Source: Eucommia ulmoides (lineage: Eukaryota; Streptophyta; Magnoliopsida; Garryales; Eucommiaceae). Taken from it: DNA of 64,000 bases. The stretch is from positions 10,105,240 through 10,169,239 of the forward strand of contig CM028338.1 in assembly GCA_016647705.1 (NCBI GenBank), given 5' to 3'. The notes under the pieces were generated by a model. That model was given only the letters and a program-made list of their open reading frames with translations. It had not been told where the DNA came from and did no database searches. The translations under genes were made by a program, and so were the position numbers. Below are positions 1 to 12,100 of this stretch, piece after piece (positions within the stretch are counted from its first letter, which is position 1; each line of letters starts with the position of its first letter).

Positions 1-1043
1 CACAATATAAAGAAAGATTAAATATATATATTAAAAGAGTTAGAAATTCTACCTGAAATCCGAACCGAAATATTAATTATCGCTCAAAAATATTTCATAT
101 ATCTCCTGTAACTTTTTATTTAACATATGCACTTTCATTAAGTATATGAAGAATCATTCTTATTATATTTATTCTTATTATTTTATTATTATTTTTACTA
201 TATATATGCGTGTCAATCAATCTTATACATATATATGTTTTGATTTATATGTGCTGTCTTCATTTTAAGAAGACAGAACATATTATTATTTTTATTATTT
301 ATATAAATACTCCCTTAAAATAAAAAAAAAATATTAATTATATCTTAAAATTCTTAAAAGTATATTTTAAATAATACAATAGTCTCAAAACTTTTAAAAG
401 TCAAATTAAAATTAACATTTAATTAAAAAATTATCAAATATTATTTACGCCATAAATTTGTAAAACAGTCCCAAAAATATTAAATTTATATAAAATGATA
501 TTTTCAAAAAATATAAATTTTTGAGGTATTACACAAATATTAGAACTAGAGGTGGTGGCTCATTGGAGATGAAAGAGGGTGAAGAAAGAAGAGGGAAAAA
601 AAATATAAAAATAGAATAGTTAAATGGATATATGTATTATTAATCTAAATTGTAAAATAGTAATTGATATTAATTCAAATGGTAAAATAGTAATTGATTT
701 TTTTTAAAAGGGTATATTGAACATAATTAATCTTGTAAAAATACAAATTTAAATTTTAGTTTTTTATCTTTTAAGAATAAAATTTTTAATATTTAATTAA
801 CTTGTAAAATTATAATTTATTTTTGTATTTTATCTTTTATTCTCTATTTCACTTATTATTTAAATTTATTAAAAAAAATTAAAAAAAGAGAGAGTAAAAA
901 ATAAAGATAGATATTGAATAAAAAGAGAGTGAAAGGAGAGTGTGAGAAGAGATGAAAGAGTTATATCATTATCTTTGAAAAATATGGAACTAATTTTGTA
1001 CAATTTTTATCTTTGTAAAAACAAAAATATAATACATAATTAA

Positions 1044-1083
<40 letters not shown>

Positions 1084-3093
1084 ATCTTTTATTAATTATT
1101 TTAAGTTTATAAAAAAACTTGAAGGTAAAAAAAGGAAAATGAATTAAAGAAAGAAAAAGAGTGTAAGAGAGAGAATGTAAGAAGAGATAAGAGGGTTATG
1201 AAAAAAAGAGGAGAGAGTTATAAAAAAAAAAAAGGGAGAAAGAGCACCTTGAGAGAGTTGGGGAGAGAGTGTGAGCCCCCCCAAAAAATAACCAATGGTA
1301 AAAAGTTTAAAAAGATACAAAAATACAATTTACTCTCTTTTTATTTTAATATTTTGATACTTAAGGATAGAATTAGAGAAATGACAAAAATACCTCTAAA
1401 AGTAACGAACTCCATCTAATTTTTCTAACAAAATTTTCAATTGGACAAAATTGAAACGAAATTAAAACACGAATGGCCAAATGCATCATTTTAGAAACCC
1501 TAGTGTCATGACTTGAGTCCTTGAGCCCTAACAAATCCAATTTTGATCCAGTTCAAGTGAAAGGGGAGACCCAACCCAATGAGACTTTCCAATTTCCAAA
1601 AAGCTCCAGAGAACTCCAGAGGAGTTTATAGTAGAAAGCCTTGTAATCTCTATATCTGTATAGAGTATTCTAAATAATTATTGTATAGAAATATATAAGA
1701 TGCTTTAGAGGGAGGTTATAGGCATTAAATCTAGCCCTTCAGATCAATAGATCATATTGATCTTAACCATCCATTCTCACGTCCAAGACCTATAGAAATA
1801 TATGAGCTCATTTGCTCCAAATTATCCCTCAAATCCTTTAACTCTTAGAATTTAATAATCCTTGTATATTTCATCTCTAAAGATATAAAGAGATTGTTTT
1901 TCCTAATTGTTTGTCTTTCTCCAAATTACTTCGGTTTACTTAGCACTTCTGATGGGGTAGAATGATGCTAAGGCTGCACGAGTTCCTTGGGAGAAACTTT
2001 AGCCTAAGACACCAAAGTCTATTTAAACACCCACCCCATACTTAAGGGACCAAAATTGCAATTTTTCCTCACATTTTTATGGGTTTCCAACTATATAAAG
2101 GTGCTTCTAAATGTATACTCCCTTTTGCTGGCCCTTAATTCTTTTTATCTTTTACTTGTAATTTACTAAAAATAAATCATTTATATTTTATTATTTAAAA
2201 AGTCAAAAATTGAGTGCTAAAAAAAGGAAAAAAAAAAGGATTAAGAAAAAGAGAGAGAAGAGAGAGTTATGCCCCCCCCCCTAAAAAAAAGATGATATGT
2301 AGATCGAGAGAGGAGAGATGTGTGAACATGTGGGAGAGAAAGTGATGTAGGAAAGACGTGAACGCACAAGAAAAAAAGATAAAGACAAAAGAAGGAGAAA
2401 GAGAAAGAAAAAATTATACTGTAAGAAAGAAAAAAATTATATTGTATTTTGACTTACTTTAAAAGGGATGACATATGAAATGACTATAATACAAAAAAAT
2501 TAACGAATTCTGTCTAATATTTTAACAAAATTTTTGATTGGATCAAATTGAACGAAATCAAAATACGAGGGACACAATGTCATTTCTTAAAACTCAAGGT
2601 CTATTTAAACATTGAACGTATACTTAAAAGGCTTAAAATGCAATTTTTTCAAAATAGGAAGGTGCCTTTGCAACTTTTCCCTTAGTCCCACCCAAAAATC
2701 ATTATCCCCCGTTGCAACTTATTTTGGCCACAAGAGTCTTCTCATAAAACGTCACAAGTAACTCATAATTTAAAATAAGATAAAATATTTTTATGTGACA
2801 TGAATCTAAATAAAATGTTTAAATTCTTCAAATTTTAACCATTCTATTTTATTGTAAATTAACAATAGATATAGCAAAACAAAAAAGGTTATTTTTTATA
2901 TTAGTTATTCTACGTCGATTGATTTCAAGATATGTTTTGAAGGGAAAAAAAAAAAAAGATGAAGAGAAAAAAGGGAGAAGAAGAGAGAGAGTAAGAAATT
3001 AATAATAATAATAATAATATTAAAAAAAGAATAGGAAAGAAAAAGAAGAATTAATAAAATGTAAAGAGGTCAAAATTGTTATTATATTTGTCA
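1..3093. other. AT-rich intergenic region, no gene seen
   Basis: No reading frame here looks like a protein. The stretch is AT-rich and has purine-rich blocks (about 890-1260, 2215-2420 and 2940-3050) and a (TA)n run at about 1046-1080. Two segments, about 1130-1500 and 2215-2600, resemble each other: each has a GA-rich block, then a C-run followed by an A-run, then a similar stretch ending near a phrase with ATTGAA and CGAAAT. They are probably arms of an old, unidentified repeat. The 73-residue frame at 1198-1419 is a lysine-rich product of the purine tract and is not called. Confidence 0.6.
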
Positions 3094-4262
3094 CTAGTGT
3101 ATAACCCGTGCCTGAAGGCACGGGTGTAAAACATACAACATCTATTTTGTCATAACATCTATAATAACTAATAATCAAGAAAACTATTTTGCACTTATTT
3201 CATTTAACAATGGAACATCAATATAAGCTAATGACATTTAAATCTTATAACAAAAGTCACTAACGACATTGTTAGAATAGGATGTCTCAAACATCAAACA
3301 AAAAATAGAAAACTAATCTATAAACAATTGAGACAATTATAGTTACAATAATATTTCTGGATAAACAATATTTGTCGTGGATAGAGATCCATATTCAGGG
3401 AGAAGCACACTTAATTGATAAAATGATGTGCACCTTGATAGGACCACGTATAGTTGACCGTGACTAAAAACTAGTGTAGTCAAATCAACCCCAACAAATT
3501 TCACTGATTGTCCTTGTGATTTATTTATCGTCATAGCATACGCTAAACGAATTGAAAATTGGCGTCTTGTCATTTGAAAAGGAAATTCAGAAGACGACGG
3601 CGTCAAAGATATTCTCGGAATGAATGCCAAATTTCCTGCTTTATCCACTGTTAATATTCGATCTTCTATTACACGTGAAGAGCACCTAACAACCATTAAT
3701 CATGTGTCATTACAAAGTCCATCATTTGATGCGATATTTCTCAATAACAAACTGGACATCCAATTTTCAAATCTAACTTGAACGGAGGTAATCCTAAAGG
3801 ATCCAAGGAATTCAAGTACTCATTAGGATAACGATTTGTAATTTGACGATCAACTCCATCATCTTCAGACATTTTGTCCGCAGCCAGATATGTGATCGTT
3901 TCTCCGAGAAAAATATTTAAAGCGGTTGAATTAATAACACTAACATCGTCATTTCTTGCAGAAAGGATGGAACGTTCTGTTAGAAATGCAAGGGTAGCAA
4001 CACCGGGTGTACCTAGACGTGGATAAACTAACGATATTAGTTCGTCCACATTACGACACTTGTGTATAGTTGATGACAGTTGTACGATTTCCCGCGGATC
4101 ACTACCAATCTATTTTAAAAAAAACAAATGTAAATGAATAATTTAGTCTCAATGCATATCTAAGTAATCTATTGCAAACGAAAGAATGCTAAAATATATT
4201 TAAATGAAATTTTACCTGAAGTAAATATCTTGAAAACTCTATATTTTCAATGTTACTACTAT

Positions 4263-4267
4263 TTAGG
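4263..4267. repeat. Target-site duplication TTAGG (left) of the solo LTR
   Basis: Perfect match to 6801-6805 on the other side of the 2,533-bp LTR. A 5-bp duplication is what LTR-element integrases leave. Confidence 0.9.
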
Positions 4268-6800
4268 TGTTACAACCCGTCCCGGACACCCGTCATTCCG
4301 AGGCGGGCGTGATTACAACATGACATCATCAATACCCAAATAATTAAAACGAATGACAATATACACCTACTGTATAATACAAACATCTACTATGGGGGAC
4401 ACACCTGTCCCAAAATTGATATTAACTAAAAGTATTTATCGATGAACTTTTTATAGGTTTGCCTTTGACAGCTCCTCTCAACCGCTTATATGACTCCATC
4501 ACGTAGCTCTACCTAGTGCCAGTAGGGGACAGACTCCTAACTGCTGCACCTGCGAGTGTACTGCCTTCTTAGTAAAACATTTTTTTTTTAAAATATTAAT
4601 ATGTTCTACATATTTTCACAATTAAGTATGGATCAAGCATAAGTATATAAGCAATGAAAATAAAGTGATAGAAATAAGTTCCATCCAAATCCATCTAGTA
4701 TAAAATCATACCAATCATCATAATAAATAATAACAAATCAACCAATATACATAAAACACCACATCTCAAGCACCAATCTCAAACACACACCTCCAACACA
4801 CACACACACTAGCCAGCCCTAGTGATCGTTTTAACCTCACGATCGGGAGTTTACAACGGTACCATACCATCCGTAGGATATGCTTTCCTACGAACACCCA
4901 TCACTCCGCCGAAGCGGATAATCACTGCGCAGTATAAACGTCTAACATCACTCTGCCGAAGCAGATAAACATCACTCCGCCGAAGCGGATAGTCTCACTC
5001 TACCAAAACGGATAAATACTAGGGCATCGTCAAATCAACTACAACATCATCAAATCATAGCTCAATAAATATCATCAAATCACCACATCTATCTCTTTTC
5101 CTCAAAACCAACTTTTTAAGTCCAAAAGCATATTTCACACTTTTCTTTTTAGAGAAAACATCTGATTCTTTCAAAACTACTTTTCCACCCTTTATTTTCC
5201 TTTCGAAAACCAGACATTTTTAGGAAAACAATTGTTTTCTATTTCCTTTTAAAAACACCGTCTGATTTTACCAATTTTAACAAAAATTCATTTTCAATTT
5301 CATACTGGAAACCATCGAAATCTCTCAAAAACCCAGTTTATCAACTCACCCAAATCCTACTTGATCCATATCATTTATAAATTCATACAATTTAAGTAAA
5401 CACATATTTCATCATGTGTATACATAGAAAAATAGTTTGGTAAGAAGACAGTACACTCACCTCAATATCTGTTTTGCAAAACTGACACTGATCATACTTT
5501 ATCGGGACGTCGGTGCCTGCGAACCTAACAGTGACAGAGCCTAAATTAATCTCTTATCTAAAACATCCTAATCATACAATACATACCCTATATTCCGAAT
5601 CGTTACTATTTTATGTATCACGTACTTACAATTAATTAATCGTTACAAAATTATTACGATTTTAGGATTTGTAACGCTAAATACAATTTAATTTAACGAA
5701 AATTAATAACCGATTGAAACTTCACCTATTTCCGAACCGTTCGGCGACCACGAGATGTGTTTTGGATTTTCCTGGGGTAGTTTCTGCAATTTTTTTTTTT
5801 TTTTTTTTTTTCTTTCTCTTTCTTCCCTGTTTGCGTTCATTGTTTCTGTTTCGGTTCAAAATTGTCGCCGGCCACCCTCTCTCTCTCTCTCTACCATTTC
5901 TATCCACCCGAGACCTCCCACGCCCCGTCGCTCTTACTGCCGGCCCTACTCCATCCCCCACCACGGTTCACCAACCACCACCGGCCACTTCCCCACTGCT
6001 CTCATCTACCCACCTAAATCGTACACGCCACCGTAACGACCCACACACCCACCAACGGCCAAACTCATGCCGCCACTGCCTCCGTTGTTTACCCCCAGTT
6101 GATCAAACAGTAAACAGAACACACACGCACCACCGCCACCACTACCGTCGGAGGAATACCCACTCTCACACGACGATCGCCGATCACCCACACACACACA
6201 TCGGACAACCCCACCCTCATACATGCACACAGAAGGAACGCACGCATACTCTGTCGCACACACGCCGGCGATTACACGGCGGCATCGACGCTTCGCTCCT
6301 CCGTTTCTCTCTCTAGATTTCTAGATCGTTCTTCCTTGTAGCATTTGAAATGGTAGGCGCATGTATATATATGCATGAAAATGGTGGTGTGAAATCGATC
6401 GGTTGCTCGCCACGTCAATCCTCACTCTTCCCGATCTCTCCGTCGGCCGGCCAGATTCGCAACTCACGGATGTGTACATATATATATATATTTTTTTTTA
6501 AAAAAACATTTGGTTTAATTGCACTTTCCCCCCCTATTTCCCATTAAGTCTTCATTTAATCCCATTCATCTTTTAGGATTTCTTAAATTACATGTTGATC
6601 CCTACAATTTTTTATTCTACAAATTTGTGCATCTTAAATTTAGGATAAGTTCCCAAATTTGCAATTTGACCCAATTATCATTTTATTTTATTTTTATCTA
6701 TGTATTTATTTTATTTTTATTATTATTTTTTTTTCCCGAAATTTTCTAAATGCTCTCAATTGAAATTAAAATGACGTACGAGCTAAATCGAGGTCTTACA
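4268..6800. mobile_element. Solo LTR (2,533 bp), probably Ty3/gypsy type, inside the Helitron
   Basis: The insert starts TGTTACAACCCG and ends GGTCTTACA, giving the TG...CA ends of an LTR. It is bounded by a perfect 5-bp target duplication, TTAGG at 4263-4267 and 6801-6805. Removing it joins the two helicase halves in the expected order. There is no gag, pol, primer-binding site or second LTR, so this is a solo LTR. The interior has a CA-rich stretch (4783-4812), four imperfect copies of a 22-bp unit around GCCGAAGCGGAT (4905-5010), a long T-run (5791-5810), a CT run (5877-5892) and a GC-richer part (about 5860-6320). Open frames there on both strands (for example 5714-6316) are histidine/proline-rich low-complexity sequence and are not called as genes. 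The Ty3/gypsy assignment is inferred from the size and the 5-bp duplication. Confidence 0.88.
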
Positions 6801-7136
6801 TTAGGTGCATGTTTAAATTCAAAGTCAAGACATGTATATCATTCCAAAGAAACGAACGTTTCAACGACGCTGCCACAATTTGTTGACGGACACCTTTAGG
6901 TATGACAGGTAGAATTTGCCGAAAATCTCCTCCAAGAACAACCGTGATACCCCCGAATGGTTTCGGATTACCGCAAATATCTCGTAACGTGCGATCCACG
7001 GACTCAACACAGTACTTATGTTGTATCGGAACTTCATCTCAAATAATTAACTTTGTCTCTTTAAATAATTCAGCATACAACGATACAACGATTGTTTACT
7101 GAAATAACAAATTGAATTATCAAGAATGTCCAGAGA

Positions 7137-8325
7137 AATGCCACCTAAATGAAAAACTAAAAATGCGAACATTGGGAACAGAAATGAAAAACAACTGCAT
7201 TATTACAGTGCTTCTGAACCCCGACAAAAAATATGTTTCAGGTCCGTTCCCAAAAAACTTCAAATACAAAAAACATAAATGAATTTGTTTACGTTTCAAG
7301 TTTTCTTTAAAAAAAAAAAAAACACTGAAGTCTAAGAACATAAACAGAATTGTAAGCTCATCAAATGGCCTTTTTTTTATGATAACATACTATAACTTAA
7401 CATTGCTAACCAAAATGGCATCTTATATGTGATCACCAATGAACAAAAACAGAAACAGGGGACAGAAACAGGAATGAAAAACAGAGACGGGAAACAGAAA
7501 TAGGGAACATGAACAAAAATAGAAACAGAGAGCAGAACAGAAACAAATGCAAATTTAACCTGATTCGAGGGCTTGTTGCTTCCCTCCTCGCTAGCTTGTC
7601 TCTCTTCCCTCTAATTTTACAATCGAACAAAACAAATGAATATGATTTGAACATGATTATAATTATAATGATCATGATTAGACAGAAAGATGCATGATTT
7701 CTGTTCTAAATCAGTAGCTTAGAACATAAATGAAAAAAAATGCATTTTTCATGATAGAGCAAAAACACTTTTTAGGTTTCTTGGAACAGAAATGAAAAAA
7801 TGAAAAAAAACAAAAAAAAGGCATTGTTTTTGTTCTGTTCTCAGATTTTTAATTTGAACATTGAACAAATGCCACCTAAATGAAAAAATGAAAATGCAAA
7901 CACTGGGAACAGAAATGAAAAACAAATGCAATTATCACAAATGTTTCCTAAAGCAATGAGAGCAAAAATTCCTAAAGAAATGAGATCAAAAATAGTGTTT
8001 TCTTAGACATCCAACGGGTTTGAACATAAACAAAAATGGGAACCAAATGCTAACTTGGAACAGAAACAGTAAACAAAAAAACAAAACAGAAACTCTAAAT
8101 ATGAATATAATTTGAACTAACCTTGCGAGGAACGATTCTTTCCTAAAGCAATGAGAGAAAAAATTCCTAAAGCAATGAGAGCAAAAACAGTGTTTTCTTA
8201 GACATCCAACGGGTTTGAACATAAATAGAAATGGGAACCAAATGCTACCTTGGAACAGAAACAATAAACAAAAACACAAAACAGAAACTCCAAATCTGAA
8301 ACAGTAAACTAACATTGCGAGGAAC
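7137..8325. repeat. Locally duplicated non-coding DNA (two repeat families)
   Basis: A block of about 69 bp at 7137-7205 (starting AAATGCCACCTAAATG) recurs at 7867-7935. Separately, a 195-bp unit starting TTTCCTAAAGCAATGAGAG is present twice in tandem, 7944-8138 and 8139-about 8325, with few differences. The whole stretch is rich in A-rich phrases around GGAACAGAAA. The open frames across it (such as 7986-8435 on the minus strand) are low-complexity and carry the duplication, so they are not genes. It may be the 5' part of the Helitron or a separate element; no boundary could be set. Confidence 0.65.
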
Positions 8326-8529
8326 GATTGTTGTTGCGAGGAACGATCGTCTGAAGCGAGGAACCAAATTAGTGTTGTTGCGAGAAACGATTGTTGTTGC
8401 AAGGGTCTTATAGATGCGAGATAGAGGGATTCCATTAGGGCTTCGACTGATAGGCAGATATTAGAGCAGAGATTAGAGCACGATTGATGTGGGAGATGAC
8501 GACAAGGAACACAAAATAGTGGGGGAGGA

Positions 8530-8760
8530 GATTATGGAGGCGACGAATTCGGAGGAGAAGAAGAACCAGTGGAGGATTAGAGGCGACGAAGAAAGACGAC
8601 GGTAAGCAAAGCCAGCTATGGTGATGGTAAGTCTCAAAAGTAAGTCTACGATTATGGAGGCGACACAAATTCGGCGGAGAAGAAGATGAACCCATGGATT
8701 GGAGGCGACGTATTTGGCGGAGAAGAAGAACCACGCCGCTGAGCAGGGGAAGCTATGGTC
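8530..8760. repeat. Short GA-rich repeat cluster
   Basis: Three imperfect copies of a unit reading GGAGGCGAC, then TTCGG or TTTGG, then GGAGAAGAAGA occur near 8536, 8656 and 8700. A second phrase (GCTATGG followed by CTCAAAAGTAAG) occurs twice, near 8615 and 8750. It reads open on the minus strand as a serine/leucine-rich frame that looks spurious. Confidence 0.5.
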
Positions 8761-9035
8761 TTGAAACTCTCAAAAGTAAGCTAATAAGTAAATGCAGCCA
8801 CTGTTGATCAGAAGTCAGTGATATTTGTATATATATGTATGTAGATGTTGTATATAAAAGTAATTCAACGGCTACGAATATCCTGAGATATCTAATGACT
8901 GTGAATATAAATGAGCTGATTTATTATATAGATATGCAGAATCTAAGATTCTTGAAAGATAAAGGACTGCTTAGAAAGGATATCAAAAGTATAGGGTTAG
9001 CTATGAAATTTTCCACTTTTAAATAAACACTATGA

Positions 9036-9043
9036 AAACCCTA
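9036..9043 (+). promoter_or_regulatory. telo-box (AAACCCTA) upstream of the eS24 gene
   Basis: AAACCCTA lies 102 bp before the eS24 start codon. Telo-boxes are common in promoters and 5' ends of plant ribosomal-protein genes, where they act with other elements in dividing cells. An AT-rich TTTTAAATAAA stretch at about 9017-9027 could serve as a TATA-like element; that is inference. Confidence 0.6.
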
Positions 9044-9144
9044 GATGGTACTCTAGCTGAAGCCGGCGCTACCGCAGCGGAGAACAGAGGGAGAGAGGCG
9101 CATCGAGGCCGAGGCGGAGAGCGGCACCATCTTAACATTGAATC

Positions 9145-12100
9145 ATGGCGGACAGTAAGGCTGTGACGATCAGGACAAGGAAGTTCATGACAAATCGGCT
9201 TCTCTCTAGGAAGCAATTCGTGAGTTTTCGTACACGATCTCGTTTTCATTTTCACTTTTTTCTTCCGGTTTTGCTTTCATATGCGTGAATTCGGATGTGT
9301 TTGCTGCTTGACGATGCAGGTCATTGACGTTCTTCACCCAGGAAGGCCTAATGTATCCAAGGTTTGATTTCTTGTGCCAAACGCTGTAGTTTTTTCTTTC
9401 TTTACATTTTACATCTTCTGCGTTTCGTTGTACGTGTCTTATTCCTATCGATGTTTAGATTTAGATTACTTTTCTTTATGGTGCCTCCATCTCTGGAGAA
9501 AGATTTAATTTTAAATTCCTTCAAATGTGTTGTATGCTTGACAAAATCTTAGTTAACTTATGAGTTGGTTGTTGTACGTTTGAATTAACGATCAAATTCT
9601 CCCTTTTCCTTACTTGTTTTTACTGTTTATGAAGGCTGAGCTGAAGGAGAAGTTGGCGAGGATGTATGAGGTGAAGGATAGTAATGCAATCTTTGTGTTC
9701 AAATTCCGGACCCATTTTGGAGGCGGCAAATCCACTGGTTTTGGTTTAATCTATGATTCTGTTGAGAATGCAAAGAAATATGAGCCGAAATACAGACTCA
9801 TCAGGGTAATTATATATCTTCTCTTAATTGTCTTATTTATCAGTGTTGTGCTTTTTGAAATCATCATCAATGCGGTCAGCTTATATTTAGTTTACTTGTA
9901 TGGAATGCCTTCAAGCAATAATCAACTACTTGATTTATCCATTACGAGATGCTAGCACTGTTTCTGGTTGTACAGTTTTTTAATAATATATTTTAAGGGG
10001 AAGACCCATTGTTGTATAATTGTATTCCCTTTCGAATACAGTGTTGATTTTTTTTTTCTCTTATTGGCTGGTAAATTTGTAAACAAATTTTTTAGCCTGA
10101 AGCTTTTCTAACTTATTCAATACTCTTTCAAACTAATGGTACCATTAAAACAACTGTTTATTCCTTATTTTTTGAGTATATGTTTATCACGCACTTGGTC
10201 CTCCTTTTGATTTAGAAATACCCAAATTCTATTATGTATTCTGGAAATTTGATTTCTACAAAAGGCCGCTTCTTTCCCCCGTCCCTGATATAATATTTTA
10301 TCTGAAAACAAATGTGCCTCAACATTTCTGGGAGCCTAACATTGTATATCTGTGTATAGAAGCCTACGCTGATTCAAATTCTTAGTTTTTCTGTTTAGTG
10401 CCAGCCCTTAACCCAATTTGGCGAGCTTGATTCTGTATTTAGGGGAGCAGTTTATGCTGTTTCTATTGGAAATTTGGTATAGTGATAGATCAAAAGCAAC
10501 CAAATCGAAAATATAGCGGAAATGATATAATGAAATGAACTGTAGTTGCATTCACCAGAGTAATAACATACAAAAACAGCTTTGGACTGAAAGGAATACA
10601 AGAAATAAAATGAACAAATATCCTGGGATTTGAGAACCTGGCTTCTCCCAAATTCCACTTCAGATTTTCCTTACCTCTCTCTTCTTCCCCTCTGCTATTT
10701 ATAATTGAACAGACCCCCCCCTGATAACAAACTTTAACAGCTCAAAACAAACTTCACAGCTGATAACCAACTCAACAGCTCACAACCCCACAAAAATAGA
10801 AGCTTCTATGCCAACTAATTTCCCCTTATCTCCTTATTTCCTTTGCCGCACATAAGTATGTTTGATCAAGGGTCTATCAAATAGATAGGTCATACTTCAG
10901 GTGGTGTGGCTTTTTGGCTGTGTACTTAACTTCATTTCCCACCGCTTCCTGGAACAAAATATATTCTGTTTCCATGTAACACCTTTTTTGTTTTAATTAC
11001 TAATATGGACTCGCCACCAATCAAGTGAATTTTTTCTAGTGAATGTAAACGAAAAATTGATAAACCATTATTCTTTTAGATATTATTCCGTATAAATTGT
11101 TTGTTTGATATGTCGTGGTATAGCTTATGAAATGTGGTTATTTCTTTACCCCTAAATAATTAAAGTTTAGAATATGGTAATTCATGGCTCAAAAGGGATT
11201 TGATTATGGTTATTAATGGATTGCATTTCAAGTTCAAAGGGTAAAAAATAAAGTGGGCAAGCTGGAATAAACGTGAAATTGTAGGAGCAGTGTTGAGGAA
11301 GACCAAGACTTGAGCAAGAATTTGATTAGCATGGAAGAAGTAAACCTCATGCACCTCTTTTGAGAAATGAATATTTCAAATATAATATGTTTCTTCCTCA
11401 AAAAGAATGCCTCCAACATATGCCACGAGAAGTTCTTGGTCCATCCAACTCCCTTTGGGAGGAGTGGTCAGCGCTCACCCAGGACCCAACGAAAGACATT
11501 ACATACACCATTTTGGGACTACGGTCCTATTGAAATTTCATAGGATTTTTCATTGATGTAGTAGACGAAAACATAGGTCTTATATTTGAATGTCAACTTC
11601 CTGATATTGGTGATTAGCCTTACTTTCTTCTTGTTAAATCACACGACATTTTTATGCAGAATGGTCTGGATACCAAGGTGGAGAAGTCTAGGAAGCAGTT
11701 GAAGGAAAGAAAGAACAGGGCCAAGAAGATTCGTGGTGTGAAGAAGGTAAGAAAATCACTTTTATTTTTCAGTTTTCTGGGGAATGATGATGGGTCTATC
11801 CGGGTTAGTTTTTTAGCTTTGCTACAACGAAGGTGATGTTCTTACTGTTTCGGATTTCATAGATTTTTCTCTAAGTTAGTGTTTGGTTTCATGGAATTGG
11901 AGCCTCTGAATCGGAATTAGAAATGAATGCAATGTAATAATCTGAAAATTTACATGCGTTTATCTCCAATTCCAATTCCGAGATTCAAATTTCGCACTAC
12001 CAAAAGCTACCAAAGTGAAAATGAAGAAAAATGTTTTTATTTTGGTCCAAAAATATGTTCTGAAAATTCTGGTAGTATCAGAACAGTATTACATTATTTT

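Larger units (their letters stand above)
3094..7105 (-). mobile_element. Helitron relic with intact 3' terminus
   Basis: On the minus strand the element ends with a 9-bp-stem hairpin (arms 3104-3112 and 3117-3125, core CCCGTGCC/GGCACGGG, four-base loop), then a spacer of about six bases and CTAG (3097 down to 3094), followed by T at 3093. This hairpin-spacer-CTRR-T order is the classic Helitron 3' end. Just inside it lies a decayed Helitron/PIF1-type helicase gene on the same strand, as expected for an autonomous element. The Rep nuclease part and the 5' TC terminus were not found, so the upper limit given here is only the end of recognisable helicase. The element is interrupted by a solo LTR at 4268-6800. 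Confidence 0.85.
3343..7105 (-). pseudogene. Helitron PIF1-like DNA helicase pseudogene, split by a solo LTR
   Basis: The C-terminal half of a Helitron-type superfamily 1B helicase can be followed on the minus strand. Upstream of the LTR, about 7105-6801 carries the Walker B region (LII-stop-DEVP, where the family has a tryptophan) and the conserved [12 protein letters not shown]. It resumes at 4267 as HLNSSNIENIEFSRYLLQ and reaches a GT donor near 4215. After a short probable intron it continues from about 4110 (IGSDPREIV) through LISLVYP and the PNEYLNSL region to GCPV near 3760. The C-terminal motif ([10 protein letters not shown], then LYVVLSRC) lies in 3343-3696. Breaks: the tryptophan-to-stop change, a frameshift just after GCPV (near 3755), a TGA shortly before the MVVRCSS segment, and the 2.5-kb insertion. 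It cannot encode a working helicase. Known role of the family: unwinding DNA during rolling-circle transposition. Confidence 0.9.

Noticed and set aside
1198..1419. 73-codon frame at the left side
   Set aside because: Lysine/arginine text from a purine-rich tract, with no conserved pattern.
5714..6316. 200-residue open frame inside the solo LTR, with overlapping frames on both strands
   Set aside because: Its composition is a T-run plus CT/CAC-rich repeats giving Phe-, Pro- and His-rich text; it lies wholly inside a bounded solo LTR, and opposite-strand frames are equally open.
7986..8734. Two minus-strand frames (149 and 99 codons) upstream of eS24
   Set aside because: They follow the 195-bp duplication and the GA-rich units; repeated Phe/Leu-rich text and no family resemblance.
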